In this document: positions 1 to 7,236 of the stretch, in pieces
Layout of the letters: the number at the start of each line of letters is the position of its first letter
Numbering within the stretch: the first letter of the stretch is position 1
DNA from: Gammaproteobacteria bacterium
GTDB lineage: Bacteria > Pseudomonadota > Gammaproteobacteria > Steroidobacterales > Steroidobacteraceae
Length of the DNA: 20,903 bases
Direction: 5' to 3'
NCBI GenBank assembly: GCA_030039615.1
Contig: JASHVF010000023.1
Coordinates: 1 to 20,903 of the forward strand
The notes under the pieces: generated by a model
What the model saw: the letters and a program-made list of their open reading frames with translations, nothing else
Databases searched by the model: none
What the model was told of the DNA's origin: nothing
Translations under genes and position numbers: made by a program

Positions 1-490
1 GCTCGGGATGCGCGGCGCGCGGCTCAAATGGCCGAACGATCTTCTCTTCGGCGAGCGCAAGCTCGGGGGCGTGCTGATCGACCTGCGCGCGGAGTCGGCC
101 GGTCCGGCCTATGTCGTGATCGGCATCGGGCTGAACGTGGCGCTCGGTGCCGAGCTGGCGGGGAAAATCGCCGCGGCCGGAGTTGCGGCCACGGACCTTG
201 CTGCCGCGGGACTCAAATCCGCGTCCCGCAACCAGGTGGCGGCGGCGCTCATCGCCGGCTGTCTCGATGGGCTCGCGGTGTTCGAGCGGTCGGGACTGAA
301 GCCGTTCCTGGAGGAGTGGCGCAACGCCGACGCGCTGCGCGGCCGGGCGGTGGAGGTGAAAGCCGTCGAAGGTGCGGTGTCGCGCGGCCTGGCGCGCGGG
401 GTTGATATCCACGGGGCGCTGCTGGTCGAGACCGCGCAAGGCCTCGAGCGCTTCATCTCGGGGGACGTGACCGTGAGGCCTGCCGCATGA
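1..490 (+). CDS. birA: Biotin--[acetyl-CoA-carboxylase] ligase, C-terminal part (truncated by window edge)
   Basis: This cytoplasmic enzyme activates biotin with ATP and attaches it to the biotin carboxyl carrier protein; in some bacteria it also represses biotin synthesis genes. The reading frame is open to the left edge (first full codon at base 2), so about half the protein is outside the window. What remains has the catalytic-domain signature KWPNDLL...KLGGVLID near its start, the VIGIGLNV strand shortly after, and the small C-terminal beta-barrel ending in ERFISGDVTVR. The N-terminal part, including any DNA-binding helix-turn-helix, cannot be seen, so a repressor role cannot be judged. 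The stop codon overlaps the start of coaX (ATGA), which indicates translational coupling. The birA-coaX pairing is common in gammaproteobacteria. Confidence 0.95.
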   Translation, partial: LGMRGARLKWPNDLLFGERKLGGVLIDLRAESAGPAYVVIGIGLNVALGAELAGKIAAAGVAATDLAAAGLKSASRNQVAAALIAGCLDGLAVFERSGLKPFLEEWRNADALRGRAVEVKAVEGAVSRGLARGVDIHGALLVETAQGLERFISGDVTVRPAA

Positions 491-1260
491 CCATGTTGCT
501 GGTCGACATCGGCAATAGCCGCATCAAGTGGGCGCGCTTCGACGGCACGCACCTCTCCAGGGGCCGGGCGGCGGCGCATTCGGCATGGCGAGCCGCCGAC
601 TTTGCGCGGCGTCTGCTGCGGCCGGTCGGCGGGCTCGAGCAGGCACTGGTTGCGAGCGTCGCGGGCGCCGCGGCTGATCGCCGCCTGGCGGCCGCGGCGC
701 GAGAGAGAGGTGTCGCAGCCCGCTTCGTCGCGGTGCCGCGCGCGGGGGGCGGCGTGAGGGTCGGATACCTCGAGCCCTGGCGCCTCGGTGTCGACCGGTA
801 CGTGGCGATGGTCGGCGCGCATGCGCTGTTTCGCGAGGTTCCGGTGTGCGTGGTCGGGGTCGGCACCGCCATGACTGTCGATCTGCTCGATGCAGAGGGT
901 CGTCATCGCGGCGGAGTGATCGTGCCCGCGCCGAATCTCATGGTGGATACGCTGCTCACGAAGACGCAGGGCATCCGGCGCCGTGCACAGGGGGGGGCGG
1001 TCGGGGGCAAGGGCATCTTCGCGCGCTCGACACGCGATGCGATCGAGCTCGGTTCCCGTTACGCCGCGGCGGCGCTGGTCGATCGGGCGGTCGAGGAGGC
1101 CGCGGGGCTGCTGAAACACGCGCCGCTGGTAGTGCTCACCGGCGGCGAAGCCGCAGCCATACGGCCTCTCCTCAGGAGCCGCTGGGTTGGTGTTCCGGAC
1201 CTGGTGTTGCGTGGCCTCGCCGTTCTGGCGCGCACCAGGCCGCGCAGGCGGCGCCGATGA
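487..1260 (+). CDS. coaX: Type III pantothenate kinase
   Basis: It phosphorylates pantothenate, the first step of coenzyme A synthesis, in the cytoplasm. The 257 residues match the normal family length. The ASKHA-fold motifs are present: DIGNSRIKW at residues 7-15 (phosphate 1 loop), GVDR at 101-104 with the conserved catalytic Asp103, GVGTAMTVDLL at 124-134 with Asp132 (monovalent cation/phosphate 2 region), GGVIVPAP just after, and LTGGEA near the C-terminus (adenosine motif). The ATG overlaps the birA stop by four bases; a second in-frame ATG two codons later is possible. The type III enzyme replaces the CoaA type found in Escherichia coli, as in Pseudomonas and Xanthomonas relatives. Confidence 0.96.
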   Translation: MTMLLVDIGNSRIKWARFDGTHLSRGRAAAHSAWRAADFARRLLRPVGGLEQALVASVAGAAADRRLAAAARERGVAARFVAVPRAGGGVRVGYLEPWRLGVDRYVAMVGAHALFREVPVCVVGVGTAMTVDLLDAEGRHRGGVIVPAPNLMVDTLLTKTQGIRRRAQGGAVGGKGIFARSTRDAIELGSRYAAAALVDRAVEEAAGLLKHAPLVVLTGGEAAAIRPLLRSRWVGVPDLVLRGLAVLARTRPRRRRR

Positions 1261-1262
1261 TC

Positions 1263-1268
1263 TAGAAT
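1263..1268 (+). promoter_or_regulatory. Candidate -10 element (TAGAAT) for the SPOR-domain gene
   Basis: TAGAAT begins just after the coaX stop codon and ends 8 bases before the GTG at 1277. No convincing -35 or Shine-Dalgarno sequence is present. If used, the transcript would start almost at the GTG. The same arrangement recurs at other genes in this window. Read-through from birA-coaX could also express the gene. Confidence 0.4.
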
Positions 1269-1276
1269 AATCCTTC

Positions 1277-2149
1277 GTGCGCAACGCCTTCATAGCGCTG
1301 CTCGTCGTTAACCTCGTGTACTTCGCCTGGGCGCACTGGGTGGATGAGCCCAGGCCGCCGCCGGTGAACGAGGCGCTGGCGAAGCTCCCCCGGCTCAAAC
1401 TCCTCGCCGAGCTCCCGCCCGAGCAGCGCCCCGCAACCAACACCAGGACGGCGCTCAACGACGCCCCGGCCTGCATGTCGGTGGGACCGTTCGGCGACAT
1501 CACCAACGCCGCCAGGGCCGCCGGGATCCTCGCCTCCAAGGGCTTCGCGCCGCAGCAGCGCGCCGAGGAAGCCGGAACCCAGGAGGGCTACTGGGTGTAC
1601 GTCGGGGGACTGAAGGACGAGATCGAGGCCGACCGCGCGCGCGTCAGTCTGCAGAACTCCGGCCTCAGGGACGCGCTCGTGATGCCGCCCGGCACCGAGG
1701 CCGGCCGGCGATTGTCGCTCGGGCTCTTCAGCGACCGCGCGCGCGCCGAGCAGCGCGCGGCCGCGGTGAAGAGAATGGGTTTCAAGGCGGAGGTGGCGGA
1801 GCACAAGCTGCCGCAGACGGTGTACTGGATCGATCTCACGCCGCGGCCAGGGATGACCACCGTGCCGATCGCGGATCTGTTCGCCGAGGGAGTCGGGTCG
1901 CGGATCGCGGTGCAGGCCTGCCCGCCGCCCACTCCGCCGCAGGCCACCGCCGCGACCACGCCGGCGAGTCAGGCCGCCCCGCTACCCGCCGCGACCCCGG
2001 CAAACTCGAGCCCGCCCGTGCCGCAGCCCGCGGCCGGCGCTCCCAGGTATCCCTTGCCCACCGTGCAGCAACCCGCCGCATCTCAGGCGACCGCACCGCC
2101 GACGCATATTGCGGCGACGCCGAATCCCGCGGCCGGCACGCCGCGATGA
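1277..2149 (+). CDS. Membrane-anchored SPOR-like protein
   Basis: The 290-residue protein has a very short cytoplasmic N-terminus and one membrane helix (about residues 4-20), placing the rest in the periplasm. Residues 66-112 (start ACMSVGPF, end YWVYVGG) and 133-187 (LSLGLFSDRARAEQRAAAVKRMGF...YWIDL) each look like a SPOR-type beta-alpha-beta unit. SPOR domains bind denuded glycan strands of septal peptidoglycan in other proteins. The second unit is the better match. A tail of about 75 residues rich in Pro, Ala and Thr follows and is probably disordered. The start is a GTG; there is no clear ribosome site, but the membrane helix begins right at it. The order birA-coaX-SPOR protein is familiar from Pseudomonas-like genomes. 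A cell-envelope or division role is inferred from the domain only. Confidence 0.8.
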   Translation: MRNAFIALLVVNLVYFAWAHWVDEPRPPPVNEALAKLPRLKLLAELPPEQRPATNTRTALNDAPACMSVGPFGDITNAARAAGILASKGFAPQQRAEEAGTQEGYWVYVGGLKDEIEADRARVSLQNSGLRDALVMPPGTEAGRRLSLGLFSDRARAEQRAAAVKRMGFKAEVAEHKLPQTVYWIDLTPRPGMTTVPIADLFAEGVGSRIAVQACPPPTPPQATAATTPASQAAPLPAATPANSSPPVPQPAAGAPRYPLPTVQQPAASQATAPPTHIAATPNPAAGTPR

Positions 2150-2247
2150 GTCAGCGCCGGATATAACTCTCGGCTTCGCTCGAGGACCGGCGTCACGGAC
2201 ACCCACGGAGCTTCACAGCAGTGCTCCTGGAAGGTACTTTGCCAGCC

Positions 2248-2322
2248 TGGTGCCGCCGGTCTGGATCGAACAGACGACCTGCCGCTTACAAGGCGGCTGC
2301 TCTACCACTGAGCTACGGCGGC
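2248..2322 (-). tRNA. tRNA-Thr (anticodon TGT)
   Basis: Read on the minus strand, a full cloverleaf folds. The acceptor stem GCCGCCG pairs with CGGCGGC. The D-arm is AGCTCAGTGGTAGAGC. The anticodon stem GCCGC/GCGGC closes the loop CTTGTAA, with anticodon TGT at 2288-2290. The T-arm is GTCTG-TTCGATC-CAGAC. An A discriminator and an encoded CCA (2248-2250) complete it, 75 bases in all. It decodes ACA and other ACN threonine codons. In many gammaproteobacteria a tRNA-Thr follows birA-coaX, but there it is usually co-directional and clustered with tRNA-Tyr, tRNA-Gly and tuf. Here it is alone and on the opposite strand. Confidence 0.97.
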
Positions 2323-2331
2323 GCGCTGCGG

Positions 2332-2337
2332 ATTGTA
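2332..2337 (-). promoter_or_regulatory. Candidate -10 element (TACAAT) for tRNA-Thr
   Basis: On the minus strand TACAAT ends 9 bases before the first base of the mature tRNA, so the primary transcript would have a 5' leader of only a few bases. No good -35 hexamer is visible at the expected distance. Confidence 0.45.
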
Positions 2338-2397
2338 AGGCCGATTCCTCGGGCTCAGCCATCAGAGGAGCCGCCAGGGTGCCACAGGGGAGACGCG

Positions 2398-3921
2398 ATG
2401 ACTCACAGACCCGCAACCAGCCTCAGCAGGCGTGATTTCCTCAACAGTTCGGCCGCGGCAGCCGCGCTGGCGAGCCTGCCCGGCGCGGTGCTCGCGGCAG
2501 CGCAGCCGGGCAAGGCCGCGGTGCTCGCCGAGATCCCGCGCATGCATGCCGCCAACATCAGACGCCTGCAGGAGTGGATCGCGCTGCCGTCGATCGCCGC
2601 CGAGAACCGCAACTATCCGCAGGGTCCGGAGTACATGGCGCAGCTGGCGCGCGACGCCGGCTTCACGGACGTGAAGCTCATGCCGACCTCGGGCAAGCCC
2701 GGCGTGTTCGGACGCAGCGATGCCGGTGCGCGCACTACGGTAGGCATCTACTTCATGTACGACGTCAAGCAGTTCGTACCCGAGGAATGGAGCTCCCCGC
2801 CGCTCGAGGGGCGGCTGGTGCAGAAGGAGGGCCTGGGAACGGTGTGCATGGGGCGCGGCGCCGTGAATCAGAAGGGACCGGAGAACTCCTTCCTGAGCGC
2901 GCTCATGGCCTTCAGAGCCGCCGGTGCCCCGTTGCCGGTCAATCTCGTGTTGGTTTGCGAAGGCGAGGAGGAGATCGGCTCGCCGCATTTCGGCGAAGTG
3001 GTGCGCTCGCCCGAGGTGCTGGCGGAGCTGAAGAGATGCGTCGGCGTCTTCATGCCCGAGGCCGGACAGGACCGCGACGGCGGCGTCACGGTGTCGCTCG
3101 GCGCCAAGGGCGTGGTGGAGCTCGAGCTGGTCTCCACCGGCGAGAAGTGGGGCCGGGGACCGAGCCACGACGTGCATTCGAGTCTCGAGGCGGCGGTGGA
3201 CTCTCCCACCTGGCACCTGGTGCAGGCGCTCAATACGCTGCTCCAGCCGGACGGCCATACGCCTGCGGTCGAGGGGTTCTTCGAGCTGGCGCGACCGCTC
3301 ACCGACGAGCAGAAGCAGATGATCGCCGAGCACGTCGCCAAGACCTCGGAAGCCAATACCAAGAAGGCGCTCGGCGTCGAGCACTGGGTCAGGGACACGG
3401 ACTGGCTCCAATCGCAGCTGCTGCTCGAATCGCAGCCGACGATCAACATCGAGGGTCTGGTCGCGGGCTATACCGGTCCCGGCGGCAAGACCGTGCTGCC
3501 GCACCGCGCGGTGGCCAAGATCGACATGCGGCTGGTTCCCGACATGACGGCCGCCGACACGCTCGCCAAGCTCAAGGCGCATCTCGCCAAACACGGCTTC
3601 GGCGACATCGAGGTCAACATGTCGGGAGGTTACGATCCGAACCAGACCGACAAGAACAGCCGGCTGATCCAGACCCAGCTGGCAACCTATCGCAAGCTCG
3701 GCGCCGACCCGCAGCTGTGGCCGCGCTCGGCCGGATCCTGGCCGGGCTATCTCTTCACCAATCCCCCGCTCAGCCTGCCCGCCGGGCATTTCGGCATGGG
3801 ACACGGCACCGGCGCGCACGCACCCGACGAGTATTACCTCATCGAGTCGGCGAATCCGCGGGTACAGGGGCTCGACGGAGCGGTCGCCTCGTTCGTGGAG
3901 TATCTCTACGCTCTCAGCTGA
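2398..3921 (+). CDS. Tat-exported M20-family peptidase-like protein with altered metal ligands
   Basis: 507 residues. The N-terminus (SRRDFLNSS, then an Ala-rich hydrophobic stretch ending GAVLAAAQ near 36) is a twin-arginine signal, so a folded, perhaps metal-loaded protein is exported. The body follows the M20 dipeptidase plan: YFMYDVKQF at 118-126, GRGAVNQKGP at 152-161, CEGEEEIGS at 187-195, DVHSS (His260) in the lid domain, and GTGAHAPDE (His474) near the end. Relative to canonical M20 enzymes the first ligand His is Met120 and the bridging Asp is Asn157. The catalytic pair Glu191/Glu192 is kept, and a Glu (221) stands where Asp or Glu is usual. I chose ATG 2398 because the Tat signal starts there and AGGGGAGA precedes it; the longer open frame runs antisense through the tRNA. 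Substrate unknown. Confidence 0.85.
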   Translation: MTHRPATSLSRRDFLNSSAAAAALASLPGAVLAAAQPGKAAVLAEIPRMHAANIRRLQEWIALPSIAAENRNYPQGPEYMAQLARDAGFTDVKLMPTSGKPGVFGRSDAGARTTVGIYFMYDVKQFVPEEWSSPPLEGRLVQKEGLGTVCMGRGAVNQKGPENSFLSALMAFRAAGAPLPVNLVLVCEGEEEIGSPHFGEVVRSPEVLAELKRCVGVFMPEAGQDRDGGVTVSLGAKGVVELELVSTGEKWGRGPSHDVHSSLEAAVDSPTWHLVQALNTLLQPDGHTPAVEGFFELARPLTDEQKQMIAEHVAKTSEANTKKALGVEHWVRDTDWLQSQLLLESQPTINIEGLVAGYTGPGGKTVLPHRAVAKIDMRLVPDMTAADTLAKLKAHLAKHGFGDIEVNMSGGYDPNQTDKNSRLIQTQLATYRKLGADPQLWPRSAGSWPGYLFTNPPLSLPAGHFGMGHGTGAHAPDEYYLIESANPRVQGLDGAVASFVEYLYALS

Positions 3922-3943
3922 CCCCGTCGGCGCACGCGGACTG

Positions 3944-4597
3944 ATGCCACCCTCGCTCATCGTCTTCGACCTGGATGGCACGCTGGTGGACAGCGTGGGC
4001 GACCTGCACCGCGCACTCGACCTGACTCTGAGCGAGTGCGGCTGCGGTTCCCTCACCGAGGCACGCGTGAGAGCAATGGTTGGAGACGGCGTCGAGCAGC
4101 TGGTCGCGCGTGCCCTGGAAGCGACCGGCTGCGCAGCCGACCGCAACGCGGCGCTGCGACGCTACCTCGCACACTATGAGGCCGACCCGACGGCCCGCAC
4201 CGCTCCCTATCCCGGTGTGCGCTCCACGCTCGGGACGCTGCAAAGCCAGGGCACGACGCTTGCGGTACTGACCAACAAGCGCACGCGCGCCACGCAGCTG
4301 GTACTCGAACGGCTGGCCCTGGCGTCCTACTTCTCGCGGGTCGTGAGCGGCGATTCACTCCCGTTCCGCAAGCCCGATCCGCGCGCGCTGCTCGACATCG
4401 TGCAGGGATTCGGCGCTCGGCCCGAGGCAGCCCTGATGGTCGGCGACAGCGAGGTCGACGCAGCGACGGCGCAGGCCGCCGGGGTGCCGTTCGTGCTGGT
4501 GACCTACGGCTACCACCGGGTCCCGCTCGAAGAGATCGCCAGCGCCGCCAGGCTCGACGAGTTCGCGGCGCTCATGCGTTTCGTCGCGCAGCGCTAG
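3944..4597 (+). CDS. gph: Phosphoglycolate phosphatase-type HAD hydrolase
   Basis: 217 residues, predicted cytoplasmic. It shows all four HAD motifs: FDLDGTLVDS at 8-17 (nucleophile Asp9, acid/base Asp11), VLTNK at 108-112 (Thr110), RKPDP at 142-146 (Lys143) and GDSEVD at 167-172 (metal-binding Asp168 and Asp172). The small helical cap between motifs I and II and the overall length fit Gph, which removes phosphate from 2-phosphoglycolate formed during DNA repair or oxygenase side reactions. Close HAD relatives act on other sugar phosphates, so the substrate is a family-based guess. It starts 22 bases after the M20 gene and probably shares its transcript. It converges with the P1 peptidase gene. 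Confidence 0.85.
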   Translation: MPPSLIVFDLDGTLVDSVGDLHRALDLTLSECGCGSLTEARVRAMVGDGVEQLVARALEATGCAADRNAALRRYLAHYEADPTARTAPYPGVRSTLGTLQSQGTTLAVLTNKRTRATQLVLERLALASYFSRVVSGDSLPFRKPDPRALLDIVQGFGARPEAALMVGDSEVDAATAQAAGVPFVLVTYGYHRVPLEEIASAARLDEFAALMRFVAQR

Positions 4598-4606
4598 CTG
4601 CGCTGC
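4588..4606. terminator. Perfect hairpin between convergent gph and P1 peptidase genes
   Basis: GCAGCGC, loop TAGCT, GCGCTGC form a 7-bp perfect stem. It covers the last codons and stop of gph and the 10-base gap to the P1 peptidase gene. It lacks a T-tract on either strand, so it may block read-through from both sides only weakly or act with Rho. It is also an RNA-end stabiliser candidate. Confidence 0.35.
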
Positions 4607-4607
4607 T

Positions 4608-5768
4608 TCAGTGAATCACCTTGTGTTCCCTGAGGATTTTGACCGTGCGCTCGATCGGCAGCGCCTCGACGCTGTGTCCGTTGCCGGCGGTGGTCGTCGC
4701 CCTGAGCATGGAGTTGTAGATCGCCTCTTCGGTGGCCTCGATCGCAGCCTCGAACAGCGGCGACATGGCGAGCGTCGTCACGACCTCGGTCCTGCGGGTC
4801 AGCGCCTTGTCGTCGCTGCGGATGCGCACCTCGGGCGCCGTCGAGAAGGCGATCGCATAGTCGCCGCTGCCGTTGGATGCCGAGCTTCCGGTGCGCGCCA
4901 TGCCGAGCAACGCCCGGGCCGCGAGGCGCTTCAACTCGCGCGCATCGAGCGGCGCGTCGGTCGCGAGCACCATCATGCAGGAGCCGTCCGCCCGCTCCCG
5001 GCTGCGGGCGGCGAGCGCGGCCTGATCGCGCAGGTAATACTGGCCGAGCTCGACTCCGACCGGTGCTCCGGCGATCGTGAGCACGCCGCCGAAATTCGTC
5101 TGCACCAGCACACCGACGGTGTAGCCGCCGAGCGTGGCGGGCAGGCGGCGCGACGCCGTGCCGATGCCGCCCTTCCAGCCGAAGGCCACGGTTCCGGTAC
5201 CGGCTCCCACCGCGCCTTCCTCGACCGGGCCGCCGCGGGCGCCGGTGAGCGCGGCGAACACGTCCTCGGGGCTGATGTGCCGGCCGCGGATGTCGTTGAG
5301 GAAGCCGTCGTTGGTCTCGCCGACCACCGGGTTGATCGACAACACGTCCTCGTTGCCGGGCAGCTGCAGCATCCAGGTGATGAGGGCGTCCGCGACGCGC
5401 GGCACCGCGACGGTGGAGGTGAGCAGGATCGGCGTCTCGATCTCGCCGAGCTCATCCACCTGCGTGACGCCGGCCAGCTTGCCGTAGCCGTTGCCGACCG
5501 CGATCGCGCCCGGCACCTTCTCGCGATAGAGGTTGCCGGGATGCGGGACGATCGCGGTCACCCCGGTACGGATATTGTCGCCCCTGACGATGGTCGTCTG
5601 GCCGACCGCAACGCCGGCCACGTCGGTGATCGCATCGAGCGGCCCCGCGGGCAGGACCCCGACCTTCAGTCCCAGCTCGGAAGCCCGCGGACGCTGCGGC
5701 GTGTCGGCCTGGGCCGCGCCGAGCGCAATAAGGAAGATCGCGGTGGCGGCGAATGGCTTCCCTGACAT
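4608..5768 (-). CDS. Secreted P1-family aminopeptidase (DmpA/BapA-like)
   Basis: 386 residues from the ATG at 5768. That start puts a clean signal peptide (MSGKPFAATAIFLIALGAAQA) at the N-terminus; upstream codons add only a short non-signal extension. P1 enzymes are N-terminal nucleophile hydrolases that cut themselves into two chains. The nucleophile region is the DGSCMMVLATDAPL motif, with predicted cleavage between Gly262 and Ser263. Other family features are NGYGK at 93-97, NPVVGETNDGFLND at 146-159 and GWKGGIGTASR at 197-207. Family members remove N-terminal D- or L-amino acids or beta-amino acids from peptides; which applies here cannot be read from the sequence. Probably periplasmic. 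It diverges from the permease gene across 53 bases and converges with gph. Confidence 0.9.
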   Translation of the reverse strand: MSGKPFAATAIFLIALGAAQADTPQRPRASELGLKVGVLPAGPLDAITDVAGVAVGQTTIVRGDNIRTGVTAIVPHPGNLYREKVPGAIAVGNGYGKLAGVTQVDELGEIETPILLTSTVAVPRVADALITWMLQLPGNEDVLSINPVVGETNDGFLNDIRGRHISPEDVFAALTGARGGPVEEGAVGAGTGTVAFGWKGGIGTASRRLPATLGGYTVGVLVQTNFGGVLTIAGAPVGVELGQYYLRDQAALAARSRERADGSCMMVLATDAPLDARELKRLAARALLGMARTGSSASNGSGDYAIAFSTAPEVRIRSDDKALTRRTEVVTTLAMSPLFEAAIEATEEAIYNSMLRATTTAGNGHSVEALPIERTVKILREHKVIH

Positions 5769-5774
5769 GCCCCA

Positions 5775-5780
5775 AGCATA
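5775..5780 (-). promoter_or_regulatory. Candidate -10 element (TATGCT) for P1 peptidase
   Basis: On the minus strand TATGCT lies 6 bases before the ATG at 5768. With normal spacing transcription would begin at or next to the A of the ATG, giving a leaderless message. No Shine-Dalgarno sequence precedes this start, which agrees with that reading. Confidence 0.4.
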
Positions 5781-5808
5781 CGATGGCGGGCGCTGCGCCA
5801 CGACCCGC

Positions 5809-5814
5809 TATACT
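5809..5814 (+). promoter_or_regulatory. Candidate -10 element (TATACT) for amino acid permease
   Basis: TATACT ends 7 bases before the ATG at 5822, and no Shine-Dalgarno sequence is present. Transcription would begin at or near the start codon. It lies back-to-back with the opposite-strand element at 5775-5780 in a 53-base divergent region. No clear -35 is seen, so an activator may be needed. Confidence 0.45.
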
Positions 5815-5821
5815 CCCCGGG

Positions 5822-7231
5822 ATGAACGAAGCCGTTACGGTCGCACCGACCGAATCCCACGAGCTCTCGCGCTCGCTACGTCCGCGGCACGTCGCCATGA
5901 TCACCATCGGCGGCATCATCGGCGCCGGGCTGTTCGTCGGCAGCAGCGTGGCCATCAGTGCGACCGGGCCTGCGGTCATCATCAGCTACCTGCTGACCGG
6001 GTTCCTGCTGCTGCTGGTCATGCGCATGCTCGGCGAGATGGCGGTCGAGATGCCGCAGGTGCGCTCCTTCACCGAGTTCACGCGCGCGACGCTCGGCAAC
6101 TGGGCCGGCTTCTCGGTCGGCTGGCTCTACTGGTACTTCTGGGTGACGGTGATCCCCGTCGAGGCGATCGCCGGCGCGGCGATCATCAAGGACTACGTGC
6201 CGCTGCCGCAGTGGGAGATCGGCGCCGCGCTCATGGTGTGCATGACCTCCGTGAACCTGATGTCGGCGCGTGCCTACGGCGAGTTCGAGTTCTGGTTCTC
6301 CTCCATCAAGGTCGCGGCCATCATCTCCTTCATCCTGATCGTCGGCGCCCACGCCTTCGGCTTCCGCTCGCCGAGCGGGCCGACTTTCTCGAACCTCACC
6401 GCCTACGGCGGCTTCGCGCCGCTCGGCTGGTTCGCCGTGCTCGCCTCCGTGACCACGGTCATCTGGTCGATGATGGGGGCCGAGGTGGTCACGATCGCCG
6501 CCGCCGAGTCACCCGAGCCGGCGCGCGCCGTGGCGCGCATGACCTCGACCATCATCACCCGCATTCTGCTTTTTTACGTGCTGTCGGTGTTCGTCATCAC
6601 CTGCGTGGTGCCCTGGAACAAGGTGGTGCCGGCGCAGTCGCCGTTCACCCTGGCACTCGATGAGGTGCGTTTCCCCTACGCGACCGACATCATGAAGGCG
6701 GTGGTTCTCACCGCGGTGCTTTCCTGCCTCAATTCCTGTTTCTACATCGCCTCGCGGGTGCTGTTCGTGCTCGCCACGCGCGGCGACGCGCCGCACTGGC
6801 TGGTGCGCACCAACCGCCGCCACGTGCCGGATCGCTCGGTACTGCTCGCGAGCCTGTTCGGTTTCGCGGGCGTGATGGCCGCGATTCTCTCGCCGGCCGG
6901 CGTGTACGTGTTCCTGACGAACTCCTCCGGCGCCATCATCGCGATCATCTATCTCATGATCGGCGTGGCGCAGGTGGTCTCGCGCCGCGCCCGCGAGCGC
7001 GCCGGGCTGCCGCCCTCGGCGCTGCCGATGTGGTTCTTTCCGTGGCTGAGCTACCTGGGGATCGCGGGGATGGCCTCGGTGCTGGTCGCGATGGCCTTCA
7101 CCCCGTCGCATCGCGCCGAGCTCTGGACCAGCGCGATATCGATTGCCGTCGCGCTGCTCGCCTACGTGGTGTTGCGGCGACCGCGCGGCGCCGCGATCAC
7201 CGCGCCGTCGGCCGCCGCGCCGCAGCGCTAG
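5822..7231 (+). CDS. APC-superfamily amino acid permease (GabP/AnsP-like)
   Basis: 469 residues forming about 12 membrane helices, the usual size for the amino acid transporter (AAT) family of proton symporters. The N-terminal signature LRPRHVAMITIGGIIGAGLFVGSS at about 21-44 contains the substrate- and proton-handling GxxIGAGLF loop. Further along, EFEFWFSSIKVAAI and the GAEVVTIAAAESPEPARAV segment are typical of this family. The closest resemblance by eye is to gamma-aminobutyrate and asparagine/proline permeases, but specificity cannot be assigned. I start at ATG 5822 because upstream codons are non-conserved in character and overlap the divergent promoter region. It converges, with 5 bases between stop codons, on a phospho-lyase/kinase unit and may import that unit's amine or amino acid substrate. 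Confidence 0.9.
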   Translation: MNEAVTVAPTESHELSRSLRPRHVAMITIGGIIGAGLFVGSSVAISATGPAVIISYLLTGFLLLLVMRMLGEMAVEMPQVRSFTEFTRATLGNWAGFSVGWLYWYFWVTVIPVEAIAGAAIIKDYVPLPQWEIGAALMVCMTSVNLMSARAYGEFEFWFSSIKVAAIISFILIVGAHAFGFRSPSGPTFSNLTAYGGFAPLGWFAVLASVTTVIWSMMGAEVVTIAAAESPEPARAVARMTSTIITRILLFYVLSVFVITCVVPWNKVVPAQSPFTLALDEVRFPYATDIMKAVVLTAVLSCLNSCFYIASRVLFVLATRGDAPHWLVRTNRRHVPDRSVLLASLFGFAGVMAAILSPAGVYVFLTNSSGAIIAIIYLMIGVAQVVSRRARERAGLPPSALPMWFFPWLSYLGIAGMASVLVAMAFTPSHRAELWTSAISIAVALLAYVVLRRPRGAAITAPSAAAPQR

Positions 7232-7236
7232 GCGCC

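Noticed and set aside
109..1539. 476-codon minus-strand open frame across birA, coaX and the SPOR gene start
   Set aside because: Shadow of three real genes, low-complexity Arg/Ala composition, no ribosome site or domain.
2155..2192. Inverted repeat CGCCGG/CCGGCG after the SPOR gene as a terminator
   Set aside because: Only 6 bp, a 26-base interior with a weak 4-bp inner stem, and no T-tract on either strand.
2221..2397. N-terminal extension of the M20 protein upstream of the Tat signal
   Set aside because: These codons run antisense through the tRNA-Thr gene and would bury the twin-arginine signal inside the protein.
2362..4146. 594-codon minus-strand open frame across the M20 and gph genes
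   Set aside because: Arg/His-rich shadow of two well-supported plus-strand genes, spanning their intergenic gap; no motifs.
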